64,000 bases of DNA from Agrypnia vestita (taxonomy: Eukaryota > Arthropoda > Insecta > Trichoptera > Phryganeidae). The notes below the pieces were generated by a model. The model was not told the DNA's origin. It worked only from the letters and a program-made list of their open reading frames with translations, and ran no database searches. Each line of letters opens with the position of its first letter. Position 1 is the stretch's first letter. This document shows positions 24,021 through 34,494 of this stretch, piece by piece. The position numbers and the translations under genes were made by a program. Location: contig JADDOH010011228.1 in assembly GCA_016648135.1 (NCBI GenBank), positions 1 through 64,000 on the forward strand, written 5' to 3'.

Positions 24021-25679
24021 TTAAAAAAAACACTGCCTTGTTTCTCATTAAGAGTAAAATACGTATTTTTTAAATATACCTAATTATCTGTTATATTCAT
24101 TGATTGATTGTAAATAACATTCCATTGTTCTACGAGGCCTTGATTTTATTTATGAATTTAATCAATTTTGATTTGCCCTTTTTTGTTTGGATAACATCCC
24201 TAAAAACCTTTTTTTTCGTAGTACTAGTTCATGTTTCAATCCCCGCTGTTCCCGGGATAACAACATCATTATAATATCGCGAGACAAAGTAGACTAGCAC
24301 GTACCTACTCATTTATGTAAGCGTAAAGTTTCTAAGAGAAATGTCGAGATAATAATATAATATAATATATTAATAATATATTAAATAGAAATAAATAAAT
24401 AAATAATATTTAGATTGTAGGTATTTTTCGTGATGAATATTATAATACCTATACAATAAGTAGCTACTAAAGTTATTTTAAAATATAGTATATGGTAACT
24501 GATCTTGTTCTTCTCAGGATAAAAATATCCTTACAATAGCTCAAAATAGACGAGACGTCCTTATTTATGTACGCTACGCCTATGAGAAATGTAAAGACAT
24601 CTCTCAGATGTCAATATTTTTATCATTGAAGCGGAAATGTTGGCTTAAATTTAATATTTGGATACTTTGTGTGAAGAAATTAGTAGATGTTATTTTATTG
24701 TGACAACACTAGAACCAACTCGCATCTTAACTTTCTTGTACCCAGACTGCATAGGCTAGGTAACACCTATGCGCATATCTCTAATATTTTTAATTCCAGC
24801 ACAATATAAATGTAATATTCGCTACTAAAAGCTCCACACCCTGCCGTCCTGAATTCATAATGCAATCACAAGCAAATTATTATACCTATTTGTTTAACCT
24901 TTTATATACTTCACGTCTCCTTTTTCTAAATTATGTTTTATCTTATATACTTCACACCTCCTTTTTCTAAATTACTGTTATAACATTAAAATAGGTAAGT
25001 ACATCAATATATTGTAACACATACATGGATTTTGGTGGACCTCCACGATGTCTGGATGTTCTTAAAAAGTCCTGCTTATTCGATGTCGAAGCGACATGGA
25101 TGTCAGATTTCTCATGCAAACCATTACTAAAATGTAATCTGGAATTTTGTTTAGCATATTAATAACCAAGTCTCTGACGAATACTATCTAATATAAGTAC
25201 TAATGTTGTTCTAAAAGTTGGTAGAAATTAGTTTGTTTTACATAGGTACATCCACTAATTTCTGCATCCAAAGAGTACAAATATTATTTAATAAAACCGA
25301 TTATTTTCGTCACTGATATCTCAAAGTTTTATTTTTATTTTTGAGTGTTGGGATAACAATCACCAAATTGTTATTTATTATTTATTATTGTTAGTTATTA
25401 TTGTTATTTTCAGAATAGGTCAATTTATCTTTTAATATAGATATCATATATTTTATTTGGATGTTGCTATTGGTAATGCTGGCTTATTAAGGCGCCTTAA
25501 TACCTCTTCATTTATAAGGTGGTTACGGTACCTACCTGCCTCAGTATAGTATTTCTTGAATATTAAGTAAAATATTGTCTCGTAAATTTTTATAATATTG
25601 TTTAATATTTCCTTAATTATTTTATTTTTTTTGATTTCAGAATTGTGATATTAGCGTTGAAATCAAACATAATACTTTC
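24021..25679. other. Intronic AT-rich DNA
   Basis: Contains an ATTA/AATA simple stretch at about 24345-24415 and a tandem ~53-bp duplication (TATATACTTCAC..TCTCCTTTTTCTAAATTA) at about 24900-24980. No exon recognised. Confidence 0.5.
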
Positions 25680-26041
25680 GCTGTCTGCCCTTCGTTCGTC
25701 TGTATGTCTGTCGCCGTAACTTGGTGTAAGTTCGTAATTTAGTTCGAATTCACGACAAAAAACACTGTCGGAGATGGGGCTTGAATCCCGGACCAGCAAA
25801 CCCGAAGGCGGCAACGATAGTGATTTTGCTATCGCTGAGCCTGCATATAAGACATAGCAAAGACGCGAACCATTTCATGTTCCGCCCAATTGTCAGGATT
25901 TAGAATAGTACCTACATTTAACTGCCGGCAGGGGAAATATTAAAAAAAACGTTAAAATATTTTGATAAAAGTCGTTAATGGGTGTCAAATAAGTAAATAT
26001 GGCATGTACAAGTACCGTCATTTTTGACGGTTTACAGCTAG
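25680..26041 (+). mobile_element. Non-autonomous Helitron-like element (family 2)
   Basis: Left part CTGTCTGCCCTTCGTTCGTC...CGCCGTAACTTGGTGTAAG; right end GTACCGTCATTTTTGACGGT hairpin, TTTACAGCTAG, then T. Contains a B-box-like GGGGCTTGAATCCCGGACC at about 25770-25790, which suggests a captured tRNA-like piece. Confidence 0.65.
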
Positions 26042-26099
26042 TATAATAATAAAAACACAGATTGTCTGTCGTTCATCTCAGTCGCGGAGTGTCGGTGCA

Positions 26100-26700
26100 C
26101 GAGGAGTGTGACCACCCGTGGATCAATTAATAATAAAAATTCCCCCGCACGAATATATCTCATCCCAAATTCCGTCGCGAAGCATCAACATCGCCGAAAT
26201 CGGCCGGCACGCCGTAAAACGGGACGACAGCGGCCGGCGCGCGAGCCGGGCGGTCGCGCCGACGACCGAACCCTTTCTGCGCGCGGGCGCCGGGTCTAGA
26301 CGGCGCTCGCGGCAACCGGAGGAAAATCCGATATCATTGTTGCAAGGACGGACAATTACCGAAACGGGTTTTGTTTTACCAAATATTTGAATATTCAATT
26401 CGCATCGGACAAATATATCCGGGAAATAAATTTACATTATGTACGTTTCTCGCCGAAATTTGATATTTCACGTATATTATTATGACCTTATTTTGCAAAT
26501 GGGCCGAAAATTCTCGACGAAGAAGGATGTAAATATTTCGGCTCTGCGGTAATTTATTAAATCGCCCATTAAAACGTTTATAATGTCATCGAAATTATCA
26601 AATGAAATGGAAACATTTGCATACCGACCAAGTCATGCCGGCGGGGGATTGTTCTCTCATTGTTTTGTTTCGCAATAATTCAATAGCATACAAATGCTTA
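26100..26700. promoter_or_regulatory. Candidate intronic regulatory island
   Basis: About 600 bp with a GC-rich core (26190-26320) and AT-rich flanks holding homeodomain-like motifs (TTTATAATG, ATTAAAACG, ATTTATTAAATCG). No repeat match elsewhere in the window, no splice-bounded coding frame. The overlapping ORFs on both strands (26108-26398) look like GC-rich chance frames. Function not shown. Confidence 0.3.
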
Positions 26701-27266
26701 AATTAAATGCAAATATAATGAATATTAAATGTTATAATTTTTATTACATGTCGAAAAATGGTTTTCCAACGTAATTCGTTAAAAAATCATTTTTTATAAT
26801 ACCTAATTTTTAATTTTTAATATCTTACAAAAAAGAATAAGCAATTTATGTTACTGCGTTGATATTTTCATGTCGGCGAAAATGATGAAATTCTGACGGC
26901 GATTGCAGTTCCTTTTGTGCTGTAAGATAGTAATACTGTGTACTGTAAAGCACTGAGAAGGAAACGGGTGACTTCGACGTCAAAACTCGTCAAATGCCGA
27001 GAATTTAGGAAATGCCATTAGTCAAAATTCTCACGGGTATTTTATTTGGCAAGTAGAGCTAGAAACTCATCCTAGGAAGGGCGCACAGGACGTTCTTTCA
27101 TAATAAAAACCTACTTATAATGCAGTATCATTGCACTTTTCCTATTTTCAAATTTCTGACAAGACAAATATACCTATTCGTTTTTTTTTAATGGAGCAAA
27201 TATCAATTGTCAAAACATAAAAAAGATGTATTGTATTCGATTTTCAGAGAATAATCAACCGTATTC
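26701..27266. other. Intronic DNA, nothing recognised
   Basis: AT-rich; no exon or repeat family seen. Confidence 0.5.
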
Positions 27267-27555
27267 TGAACTAAACAATATTGCTGTATCTTGACAGTTA
27301 TTGTACAACACTGTGACGCCGTTTTTTTGACGTCTTATGTTTGACAGGTTTGAAATTAATGAATTCAATCAATTAAAAAGCTCATTATTCGTAATTGTGA
27401 ATAACTTAATGTTTTTTTACGTTTTAGAGCTTTCTGATTGATTGAATTCATTAATTTCAAAACTGTCAAACTTAAAACATCAAAATTGGTGGCAATACAA
27501 TATTATACATACCTGTCAAGATCTGACATCCCAATATTGCTATTTTCAGAACAGC
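27267..27555. mobile_element. Palindromic MITE, copy 1
   Basis: ATTGCTGTATCTTGACAGTT at the left is mirrored by CTGTCAAGATCTGACAT...ATTGCTATTT at the right, and AATTCAATCAATTA is mirrored by TGATTGATTGAATT around the centre. A second copy is at 58765-59043. Confidence 0.75.
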
Positions 27556-28202
27556 ACAGAGTGATTGTAATTTGCAGGGAATTAATTATTAATGATTTAT
27601 TCGCAATTAGTGATTTAGCGCTCATTCTACGTTCATTAATTTGATTTTCTTACCGTTGTTTCGAAAATTTACCAAATAATTTGTACAATATAAATTTTTC
27701 TCTGCTGGCATTATAGAATTGTTTTAAATATATAAATCGGGCTCAGAAGCAATGGTCCCCCCAGTAAGAAACGTGACCCCCTCCCCCCGCGAGCAGGATG
27801 TACAGATGAAACATCAGTTTGTTGTTTCATCCATTTTTTCATTCATGCCGATGGATTATGTTAATATTGTAATTTGTCAAACGTTAATTTAACAATGGCT
27901 ATTAATTTATTCAATGCCCGATTAGTTCATGTTAACGATGTCGAGAAATATACATATTTTATCTATTACCGATAAAATTATATAGAAAAAATGCATAACA
28001 TAACATTGTTAACAAATAATTAATTCAAGAAGTGGCATCGATTCGCTGTGAAATATAATAGACGGAGGAAACAATATCAGGGGGATTAGATACGAGTCCA
28101 AAGATGATTTATTTTATGTGAAAACATTAATTGTTTCGAGGATCCAGGATGTTACGAGGGTTCGTGGAGAGAATGAATAGAACAATTAACTAACACTAGC
28201 AG

Positions 28203-28545
28203 GAAAGCAATCGGCTTCGCCGATTGCTTACTGCTAGGCCCTGCGGGCGGCTATTGTGGCCGCTTCGCGGCCAATGATGGCCGTTCCGCGGCCAGCGATG
28301 GCCGCTGCGCGGCCAATTGTGTTTGCTGTGCAGCAAATACAATTGTTTACCTATGCCTACGTCAGCCGCTTCGCGGCCAATTGTATCGGGCAAATTTACA
28401 CTTTTGCTATTGTGGCCGCTTCGTGGCCAATTGTATCTACCAAATTTCCATTTTTCCTATCGCTGTGCAGCAAACACAATTGTTTACCTATGCCTACGTC
28501 AGCCGCTTCGCGGCCAATTGTTTCTGGCAAATTTCCACTTTTAAT
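28203..28545. repeat. Tandem block of short GC-rich hairpins
   Basis: Perfect or near-perfect hairpins: stem GCAATCGGC with loop TTC at 28207-28227, then GGCCGCTTCGCGGCC-type palindromes at 28258, 28279 and 28300, exactly 21 bp apart. TTTGCTGTGCAGCAAA follows at 28322-28337 and GCCGCTTCGCGGC at 28365-28377. The segment from GCTGTGCAGCAAA onward is repeated about 137 bp later (28325 and 28462). Open frames crossing it are translations of the repeat. Confidence 0.85.
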
Positions 28546-28818
28546 TACGGGTAGTTTAGATATAATTAAGACAAAGTATTGTTCGGTATTTCTAACCGAT
28601 TAATAAGTCAAAGCGGAATAAACCACAGTTCGATAGGTAGGTACCTACTCTCTTCTCTTCTCGCAGTGTTGATTACTTTTATACAACATTATGAAAAATT
28701 ATTCTTTGTTTAATTTGGTTTATTACATAAAAAAATTAATATAAAAAATGAATGTTCAAAACGAAAATGTAATTAAAATTTCAACAAAAAAAATATTCTC
28801 GACCGTAAAAAAAAAATT

Positions 28819-28891
28819 CGATCCTGCCAGGATTCGAACCTGGCATCTTCTGATCCGCAGCCAGACGTGTTATCCGCTGCGCCACACAACC
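28819..28891 (-). tRNA. tRNA-Arg-like gene or pseudogene (anticodon GCG)
   Basis: On the - strand the anticodon loop is CTGCGGA in a 5-bp stem, the T arm is CCAGG-TTCGAAT-CCTGG, and the acceptor is GGTTGTG/CAGGATC with one mismatch. The D stem GCGC/ACAC has two mismatches. A run of ten T (28807-28816) follows directly, as expected of a Pol III terminator. Anticodon GCG (Arg, CGC codons) is unusual in eukaryotes, which normally read this box with ACG. This and the poor D stem favour a pseudogene or SINE-derived copy. Confidence 0.5.
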
Positions 28892-30149
28892 CAACGGGCA
28901 CCATGGCAAAATTATTGTATACAAATAAAAATCATCATCCAAATGCAGAAACGTACGACATTGGTTAGGGTAATTAATATATTGATTTTAAACCATTTGT
29001 GGCTTTTATTCTTGTTTGCCGATTTCGTTAAGCTAGAGATAATAATCTAATTAGAGTTTTGTTGAGTTCAACATACAGAAATATGCATAAAAATTCAAAA
29101 CTAAATGTAGGTATTTATAATTACTTATATACAAAATCCGTGATTTTTTTATTGTTTCTTTTATTTTTAATTGTTATTAGCGTTCGTTAATTGGCAAAAT
29201 GCAAACTTTAGATTAAAATATTACAGTTTATGTCGTGTTCTGTAGTTTCTAAAATTGGACTGTTAAAAAAAATTGGAAAAAATACTTTTTTGGGATTACA
29301 AAAAAATGCTGTACCTACGAAAACAGAAAACTATAGAAAACCACGGAAAATCTAGCATCGCGGGTAACCGAGCGTCAGATAATCAGAATTCGACTGTACC
29401 TACAGCTTGTAAAATTTTCCTGCGTAGACTTGATAATTTCACAATTCGATAGTTTTGTATGAGAAGAAATCAAAATGAGTTTCATGCTTTAAAATGAACT
29501 ACTTACCAAATGATGAACGATGTAACATTTAAGGTTTCTGTGGTAGGAGAAACATTGGAGCTAAGAGAAAAGGAGGTAGCGTTTCCGTTTCACATTTTTG
29601 GAGTCAAAAGGTTTTACAAAAAACATAAAAAATTAACATTAAACAAAAAAAAAGAGTTATACTTATGCAGGAGGTATGACGATACATGACTGAGACATGC
29701 AATGTATTTTTTCTTGAAAGCCGTCGAGAGGATTTCGCTAGATGGCTGTAATAAAGTTAAAAACTATCTTCGTGGTGTGAAAAATCTCAAAAATTTCGTT
29801 ACGCAACTGAAAAATGAAGCGTGAAATCAAAGAATATTTTCAGCTGCCAATAACGTTTTTACATTGAAAAGCTGAAACATGAAAAAAATCAATCGTCCAG
29901 ACTTAATCGCTTAATAGTTAAAAATCTCCCAAATCCAGTTGCCAACTCTGCCGCACCCGATGGAATGTTTCATCCGATTGAGGGACATCGCTCATCGACT
30001 CGGACGGTTTGAGCGAATTTGAGTGACTCGAGAGATTTGGAGCGATCGCCCAATTTCTGAGTAGTGCTGACATCACCACACATTTGGAGGTCGCATTCGA
30101 AACGGGGGTTTGACCTGGACATAAGAAAATCACAGAGATGGATTGAGAC
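28892..30149. other. Intronic AT-rich DNA
   Basis: No exon or clear repeat. The Arg-like tRNA accounts for the longer ORF overlapping its left edge. Confidence 0.45.
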
Positions 30150-30212
30150 CTCACCGGGAATCGAGCCCGGAAACCTTGATTGTCATTCCCACTGGACTAC
30201 AAGGGCCGCGTA
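30150..30212 (-). pseudogene. Truncated tRNA-like relic
   Basis: On the - strand TAGTCCAGTGGGAATGAC (A box, D stem GTC/GAC) and a T arm CCGGG-CTCGATT-CCCGG are present, but only about 11 bases lie between them, so the anticodon arm is missing. Probably a SINE head or pseudogene. Confidence 0.5.
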
Positions 30213-30961
30213 CTTATGTACGAGAGGTATAAAAGCAAAGGCAATGTATTAATAAAATGATTTTGTGTCCTTATTATATTATTATTGTATTTTTATATTG
30301 ATGTATGTAAAATGTTTTCAATACAGTCACCGAGGATTACTAAATTATAATGTAGGTACTGAATTCGAGATTTTATAGGATATATAGCTCTATCCCTTCC
30401 AAAATTATATTTCCAAATCACTATTAAAAGCAAAGACGGCAATATCCACTTCAACCAATTAACCCCCAAGGATGTGTCACGTGACAAAATGGCAACATCG
30501 TAGTAAAGTGAGAGTTGGTGTTAATTTTAGACTGAAACATCTTAGCAAAGACAGCAATTTCCGATTATGTAAATAGCAAAAGCAGCAATGTCCACTAATT
30601 GGGAGCATATGTCCATATTTAAAAGTTAAATATTTATTTATATACGGCGAGGTTATATTAAAACTGAGGTGGTAATAGTTTTTAAAAATTATTTCCAATA
30701 ATATGTACATTTCATTCCTGAGAAATTTCGTTGGAGTAGTGCCAGGTTTTTTTTTGTATTTATCTCGGAAATACCTCAGTGGATATTGTTGCCTTTGATT
30801 TTATACCCCTCATATTATATAATCTGAAAATTTCCTTTAAAATATACAAAATATGTGATTTTTGTTACATTTTTCAGTTTTGGAAACGGAAAATACCTAG
30901 TATTATTTCTGGTACAAATATTATGTGTAATTTTATCTAACACCAACTGACCAGTGATGAG

Positions 30962-31113
30962 AGCCGGTAGAATCAACTTCGTTTACAGTAATTTTTACAT
31001 AACAGTAACGAAAAATTTAAAACATAGATTTTTACGAAAATGGTTTGTTCGATTGGTGGAAAACGCAAAACTCTATGCTTTAATCGAATGATCACTGTAA
31101 ACCAAGTTGACGT
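30962..31113. mobile_element. Small foldback element
   Basis: Left arm AATCAACTTCGTTTACAGTA is mirrored by TACTGTAAACCAAGTTGACG-like sequence on the right. The centre has TACGAAAATGGTTTGTTCGA, a core shared with the foldbacks at 14899-15042 and 34366-34494. Confidence 0.5.
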
Positions 31114-31317
31114 AATTGTTTTTTAATGCTTCTTTTTTAGATCATATTGTCCTGGTCATAAAGATTTCAATTTCAAAACTAAATTACAATGAAGAAATTA
31201 CACAAAGAAAAATAATTCATATTCAAAATTTATGAAATTTATTCGTATTGGTAAAAAAATACGAATTGCGTCAGCAAGTTAATTTTTTCTTTTGCATAAT
31301 ATTTAATTGCATAATTT

Positions 31318-31560
31318 TCCGAAGTGCGATGCAGGGTACGCGGCGCAGTCCGGTTGGCCAACCCTGTTGCCGTTTTTTGCCGTTCGGCAGCGCAGCACAT
31401 CCGGTTAGAGGTTTTCCTTGACACTGCCTCACTGCCTCACTGCTCACTGCTCACTGCTCACTGCTCACTACCGGCGGGGAGCGGGGGGCGGGCGGTGCAG
31501 CCCGCGCCAGTTTCCAGCGGCCCGACTGTCTCCGAGCGAGAGGAGATAAGCCGAAGATGC
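31318..31560. promoter_or_regulatory. GC-rich CpG-dense island with CTCACTG repeats
   Basis: A CpG-rich block in an AT-rich intron, with a 7-8-bp tandem CTCACTG array at about 31426-31468, then GCGGGGAGCGGGGGGCGGGC. No reading frame with recognisable protein features. Could be an internal promoter or enhancer. Confidence 0.3.
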
Positions 31561-31848
31561 TGTTTTGAGACAATTTCTTCGGTAAATACCAGAAGCTTGC
31601 ATTGTATACAATCAAAAAGCCGTGCATTACGAAATAAATATAAACGACTACGTATTTGATAATATGTGCAAATAATTCAAAGTTGGGATGTTGCACGCTC
31701 ATTCTCAGAATTGGACGGTACCCAACGGTTTCTTCGATGAGAAATGTCAAGAAAAATATTTAACGTCAAAAATGACGATTATACAATAGCTGTAAAAACA
31801 TGATTGTTACGCTTTATTGCTATTCTGAGAATAAGGGCATTAATAATG

Positions 31849-31988
31849 TTCTCAGGTTTTCACGGCCGTTCAGAATCTTCTGTGTATAGTTTCATCAGCC
31901 CTGATGATGGACCCAGCAATGGGATCCGAAACGTCGGCCACAGAGGTCACATATACACGGCAGAATATCCCAGAAAACTATACACACA
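31849..31988. repeat. GAAACGTCGG palindrome family, partial copy
   Basis: Markers CTCAGGTTTTCACGGCCGTT, CCTGATGATGGACCCAGCAA, GATCCGAAACGTCGGCC and AGAATATCCCAGAAAACTAT. One arm is mostly deleted compared with the copies at 41271-41552 and 49861-50088. Confidence 0.7.
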
Positions 31989-32163
31989 AGGGCATTAATG
32001 TTTCAGTGTAGAAATTACTGTGCCTCTGTCCTGACGAAGATAGACAGTACCGTATCGATACCGGTAGACGTTTAAAAATAATCCGTGTGGATTATACAAA
32101 GTTTGTTTGTTTTCTCGGCTATAGCTAGAAACATTTAGGAAATACCGATTTTGTTTTTTTTTC

Positions 32164-32920
32164 CCTGGCGTAATGAAGGATCCTGATTACATAAATGAAG
32201 TCAAATTTAAGCGTTAGCAAGTTTAAAAGCAGTTATTTTAAGTAAAAAAACAATACATTTTTGATACTTCAGGCCATAGATGCCCATAGAAAATAGATGT
32301 TTCTGCTGATTCATAGAAAATGCCAAATCACGTTTACCATAAATGTCCATCATGCCAACTACATCCACGATTCTGCACGGCGGGACGCAATGCCACGCAG
32401 GAAGTGAATGCCCCGAAAAATATTTTGTTGACGTCATTTTGCAAATTGTTTTTGTTAGTAGAATTGTTATAATAAATTTCAAAAAGCAAGTTGGTACAAA
32501 CCTGTGGAACGCCCCCACGACTGCCTCGCTACCAAACCATAACACAACGAGATAAAACCCTGACGGGCCGTAGCGGGCGAGTATTCGGGGGCACGAACCT
32601 GTGGAACGCCCTCAGGACTACCTTGCCACCAGACCATATCCAATACCACGGGACCCCTTATCAGACTTTTACTGATTACGGGGAATCTATTGATTCCCGT
32701 ATCACTATTATTGATGATTTTGATGGCCTTTTTGTTTTTATTAATAAATCACACAAAACAATTCATTTGTTTCATTGCCTATGCTTCGCGTATATTTTTA
32801 TGTACTTTTATTTTTCGGTTTCAAAAATGTATCGTTTTCAACTTAAAATAACTGCTTTTAAAGTTGCTAGCGCCTAAATTCGACTTCATTTATGTGATCG
32901 GGATCCTTCATTACGCCAGG
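32164..32920. mobile_element. DNA element with ~100-bp inverted ends and internal duplication
   Basis: CCTGGCGTAATGAAGGATCC at 32164 is mirrored by GGATCCTTCATTACGCCAGG ending at 32920. Homology continues inward for about 100 bp (ATAAATGAAGTC, AAAAGCAGTTATTTTA). The interior has two diverged tandem copies of an ~100-bp unit (ACAAACCTGTGGAACGCCCC near 32497 and GCACGAACCTGTGGAACGCC near 32592). The + strand frame there gives TNLWNAL, faintly like LINE C-terminal motifs, but this is too short to assign. No TSD assigned. Confidence 0.75.
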
Positions 32921-33411
32921 AAGAAAATGAACAAAACAGAACAAACAATACGGTTTCTAGAATATTTCAAAGCTTCTCGTCTTATGTTATGCACGAAAAT
33001 AATGCTGCGAATATGAAAATAATCTTTGTAAATAAATATCACGGCGCCAGAGTACACCGTTCGATGGGTTTTGCTGCTTTGGAAAAACAAAGTTTTCGGT
33101 CTACAATTAAGATAAAATAAATAGCAATTATTTTGAAAAAGTACTTAATTGTAATTGAACAAAATGTTACAAGCACATTCGTAGTGGAAAATGTGGGCAA
33201 ATTAAATAATAAAGAAAACGTACGATGTTCTCAAAATGATGGATGTGAGATGTGACAGTCATAAACAAATAATTATTTAAAAGTTTTGTATTTTTTGGAG
33301 ATGTCTATTCATCAGAGAATTAATTAATGTACCTATTTGGTTAATGGGAAACAGGGTTAATCAGATATCAGATCGAGCGTCAATGAATATGAGTCGGTCG
33401 TGCTCGTCTGA

Positions 33412-33606
33412 TTGAGTCGTCAGCTCGGCAAGGGCTTATGCAACACGACGAAGGCCGACCTGACGGGCGGAGACACGGAGAGGATCCCAGGAGTGGTCAC
33501 GACCTCGTGCGCCGGCACCTACTCGGATGGGCCGCCCCTCCGCCACGCTCGATCCCTTTGTGTACAGACACGCGCGCCGATTCAAGTGCTCTCAAAACAG
33601 TCGTAA
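33412..33606 (+). other. GC-rich exon-like island, identity unknown
   Basis: About 190 bp of GC-rich sequence with an open frame of 64 codons on the + strand and partly open frames elsewhere. No domain, splice-site pair or repeat match recognised. It abuts a Harbinger-like element. Could be a captured host fragment, a regulatory island or a solitary exon. Confidence 0.25.
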
Positions 33607-33699
33607 GGTTGCATAAAATACCATATGGATCGATTGATGTCAATAGCTTCTATCATCAGAAATTTTAATTTCGTAAAAAACTCGAATTTGGACTACGCC

Positions 33700-34369
33700 G
33701 GCCGCACACTGGATGCGTTTTTGAAATTGAGTAGTACGTATACGTACGAATACGCAAGTACATTCCTGACCTTCGAAGTAGTATTTAACATCGCGCACTG
33801 TACACGATTTAGTAGTGCGTGTACGTGTACGCACGTATAGATGCGACGTCCGACACGATCCGGATTTGTTCGGAAATATTTGCGATTTCGTACCTACGAT
33901 GGATATTGAAAAACTTGTCAATTTGATACATGACCACTAATGTTTGTAGGACCAAAGTGATTCAACTGCGTGATCATCAGCGCAGATCATGGCGAAGAAT
34001 CTCTAAAGAACTAAAAATACCTGTAAGTTAAATATTTTGGTTTAATGAAGGTGACGTATAATTATGTACTTCGAACAAAAAACTTATAAATATTTCTCCA
34101 ATGTTATGAGCTCTCGTTGCACTTCGATTCTCCCCAGCATTTGTGAATCTATTAGATAGATAGTCATGAAATTTATCATTATTTAAGTCTGCCATAATAA
34201 AGTTTTCCAGAAGATACAGATTATTCATTTGGCACAAACGTTATTGGAGAAATGCGAAAAATAACTGATCGTGACCAACGCAAGACGCAATCAATGTGCG
34301 CGCTCAATACGTACGAAAATAATCGTACGAATACGTACGTAATAATTCATATTCAAAGTGCGATCGGCC
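33700..34369. mobile_element. Harbinger-like non-autonomous element with MADF 5' exon
   Basis: Ends GGCCGCACACTGGATGCG and GTGCGATCGGCC are inverted, with CGTACGAATACG subterminal repeats. On the + strand a frame starts MDIEKLVNLIHDH, followed after stops and a shift by DHQRRSWRRISKELKIP and the donor CCT|GTAAGT at about 34021. This is the first exon of a MADF-domain gene. On the - strand the right half reads MADLNNDKFHDYLSNRF, the start of another ORF entering from the other end. PIF/Harbinger elements commonly encode a transposase plus a Myb/MADF-like protein, so this looks like an internally deleted derivative keeping both 5' ends. The second ORF's identity is inferred. Confidence 0.7.
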
Positions 34370-34494
34370 CTATAGTAATCTTTCGTAAAAAAACTTTTTT
34401 TTTACGAAAACGGGTTAGTTGATTGGTGAAAATGTAAAAATCGATGGTTTGAACGAAAGACCGCTACAAAACAAATTGATGCAATCGGCCCTAA
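34366..34494. mobile_element. Small foldback element abutting the Harbinger-like copy
   Basis: GGCCCTATAGTAATCTTTCG at the left and GAACGAAAGACCGC...ATGCAATCGGCCCTA at the right are imperfect inverted copies around TACGAAAACGGGTTAGTTGA. Confidence 0.4.

Noticed and set aside
26108..26398. Overlapping ORFs on both strands at a GC-rich island
   Set aside because: Three overlapping frames of similar length on both strands point to composition rather than coding.
28203..28545. Possible CRISPR-like array
   Set aside because: Units are adjacent palindromes without unique spacers, in eukaryotic DNA.
28196..28603. ORFs through the hairpin block
   Set aside because: Translations of tandem palindromes; the repeated peptide simply mirrors the DNA repeat.
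30150..30212. Functional tRNA on the - strand
   Set aside because: The space between D and T arms is too short; the anticodon arm is missing.
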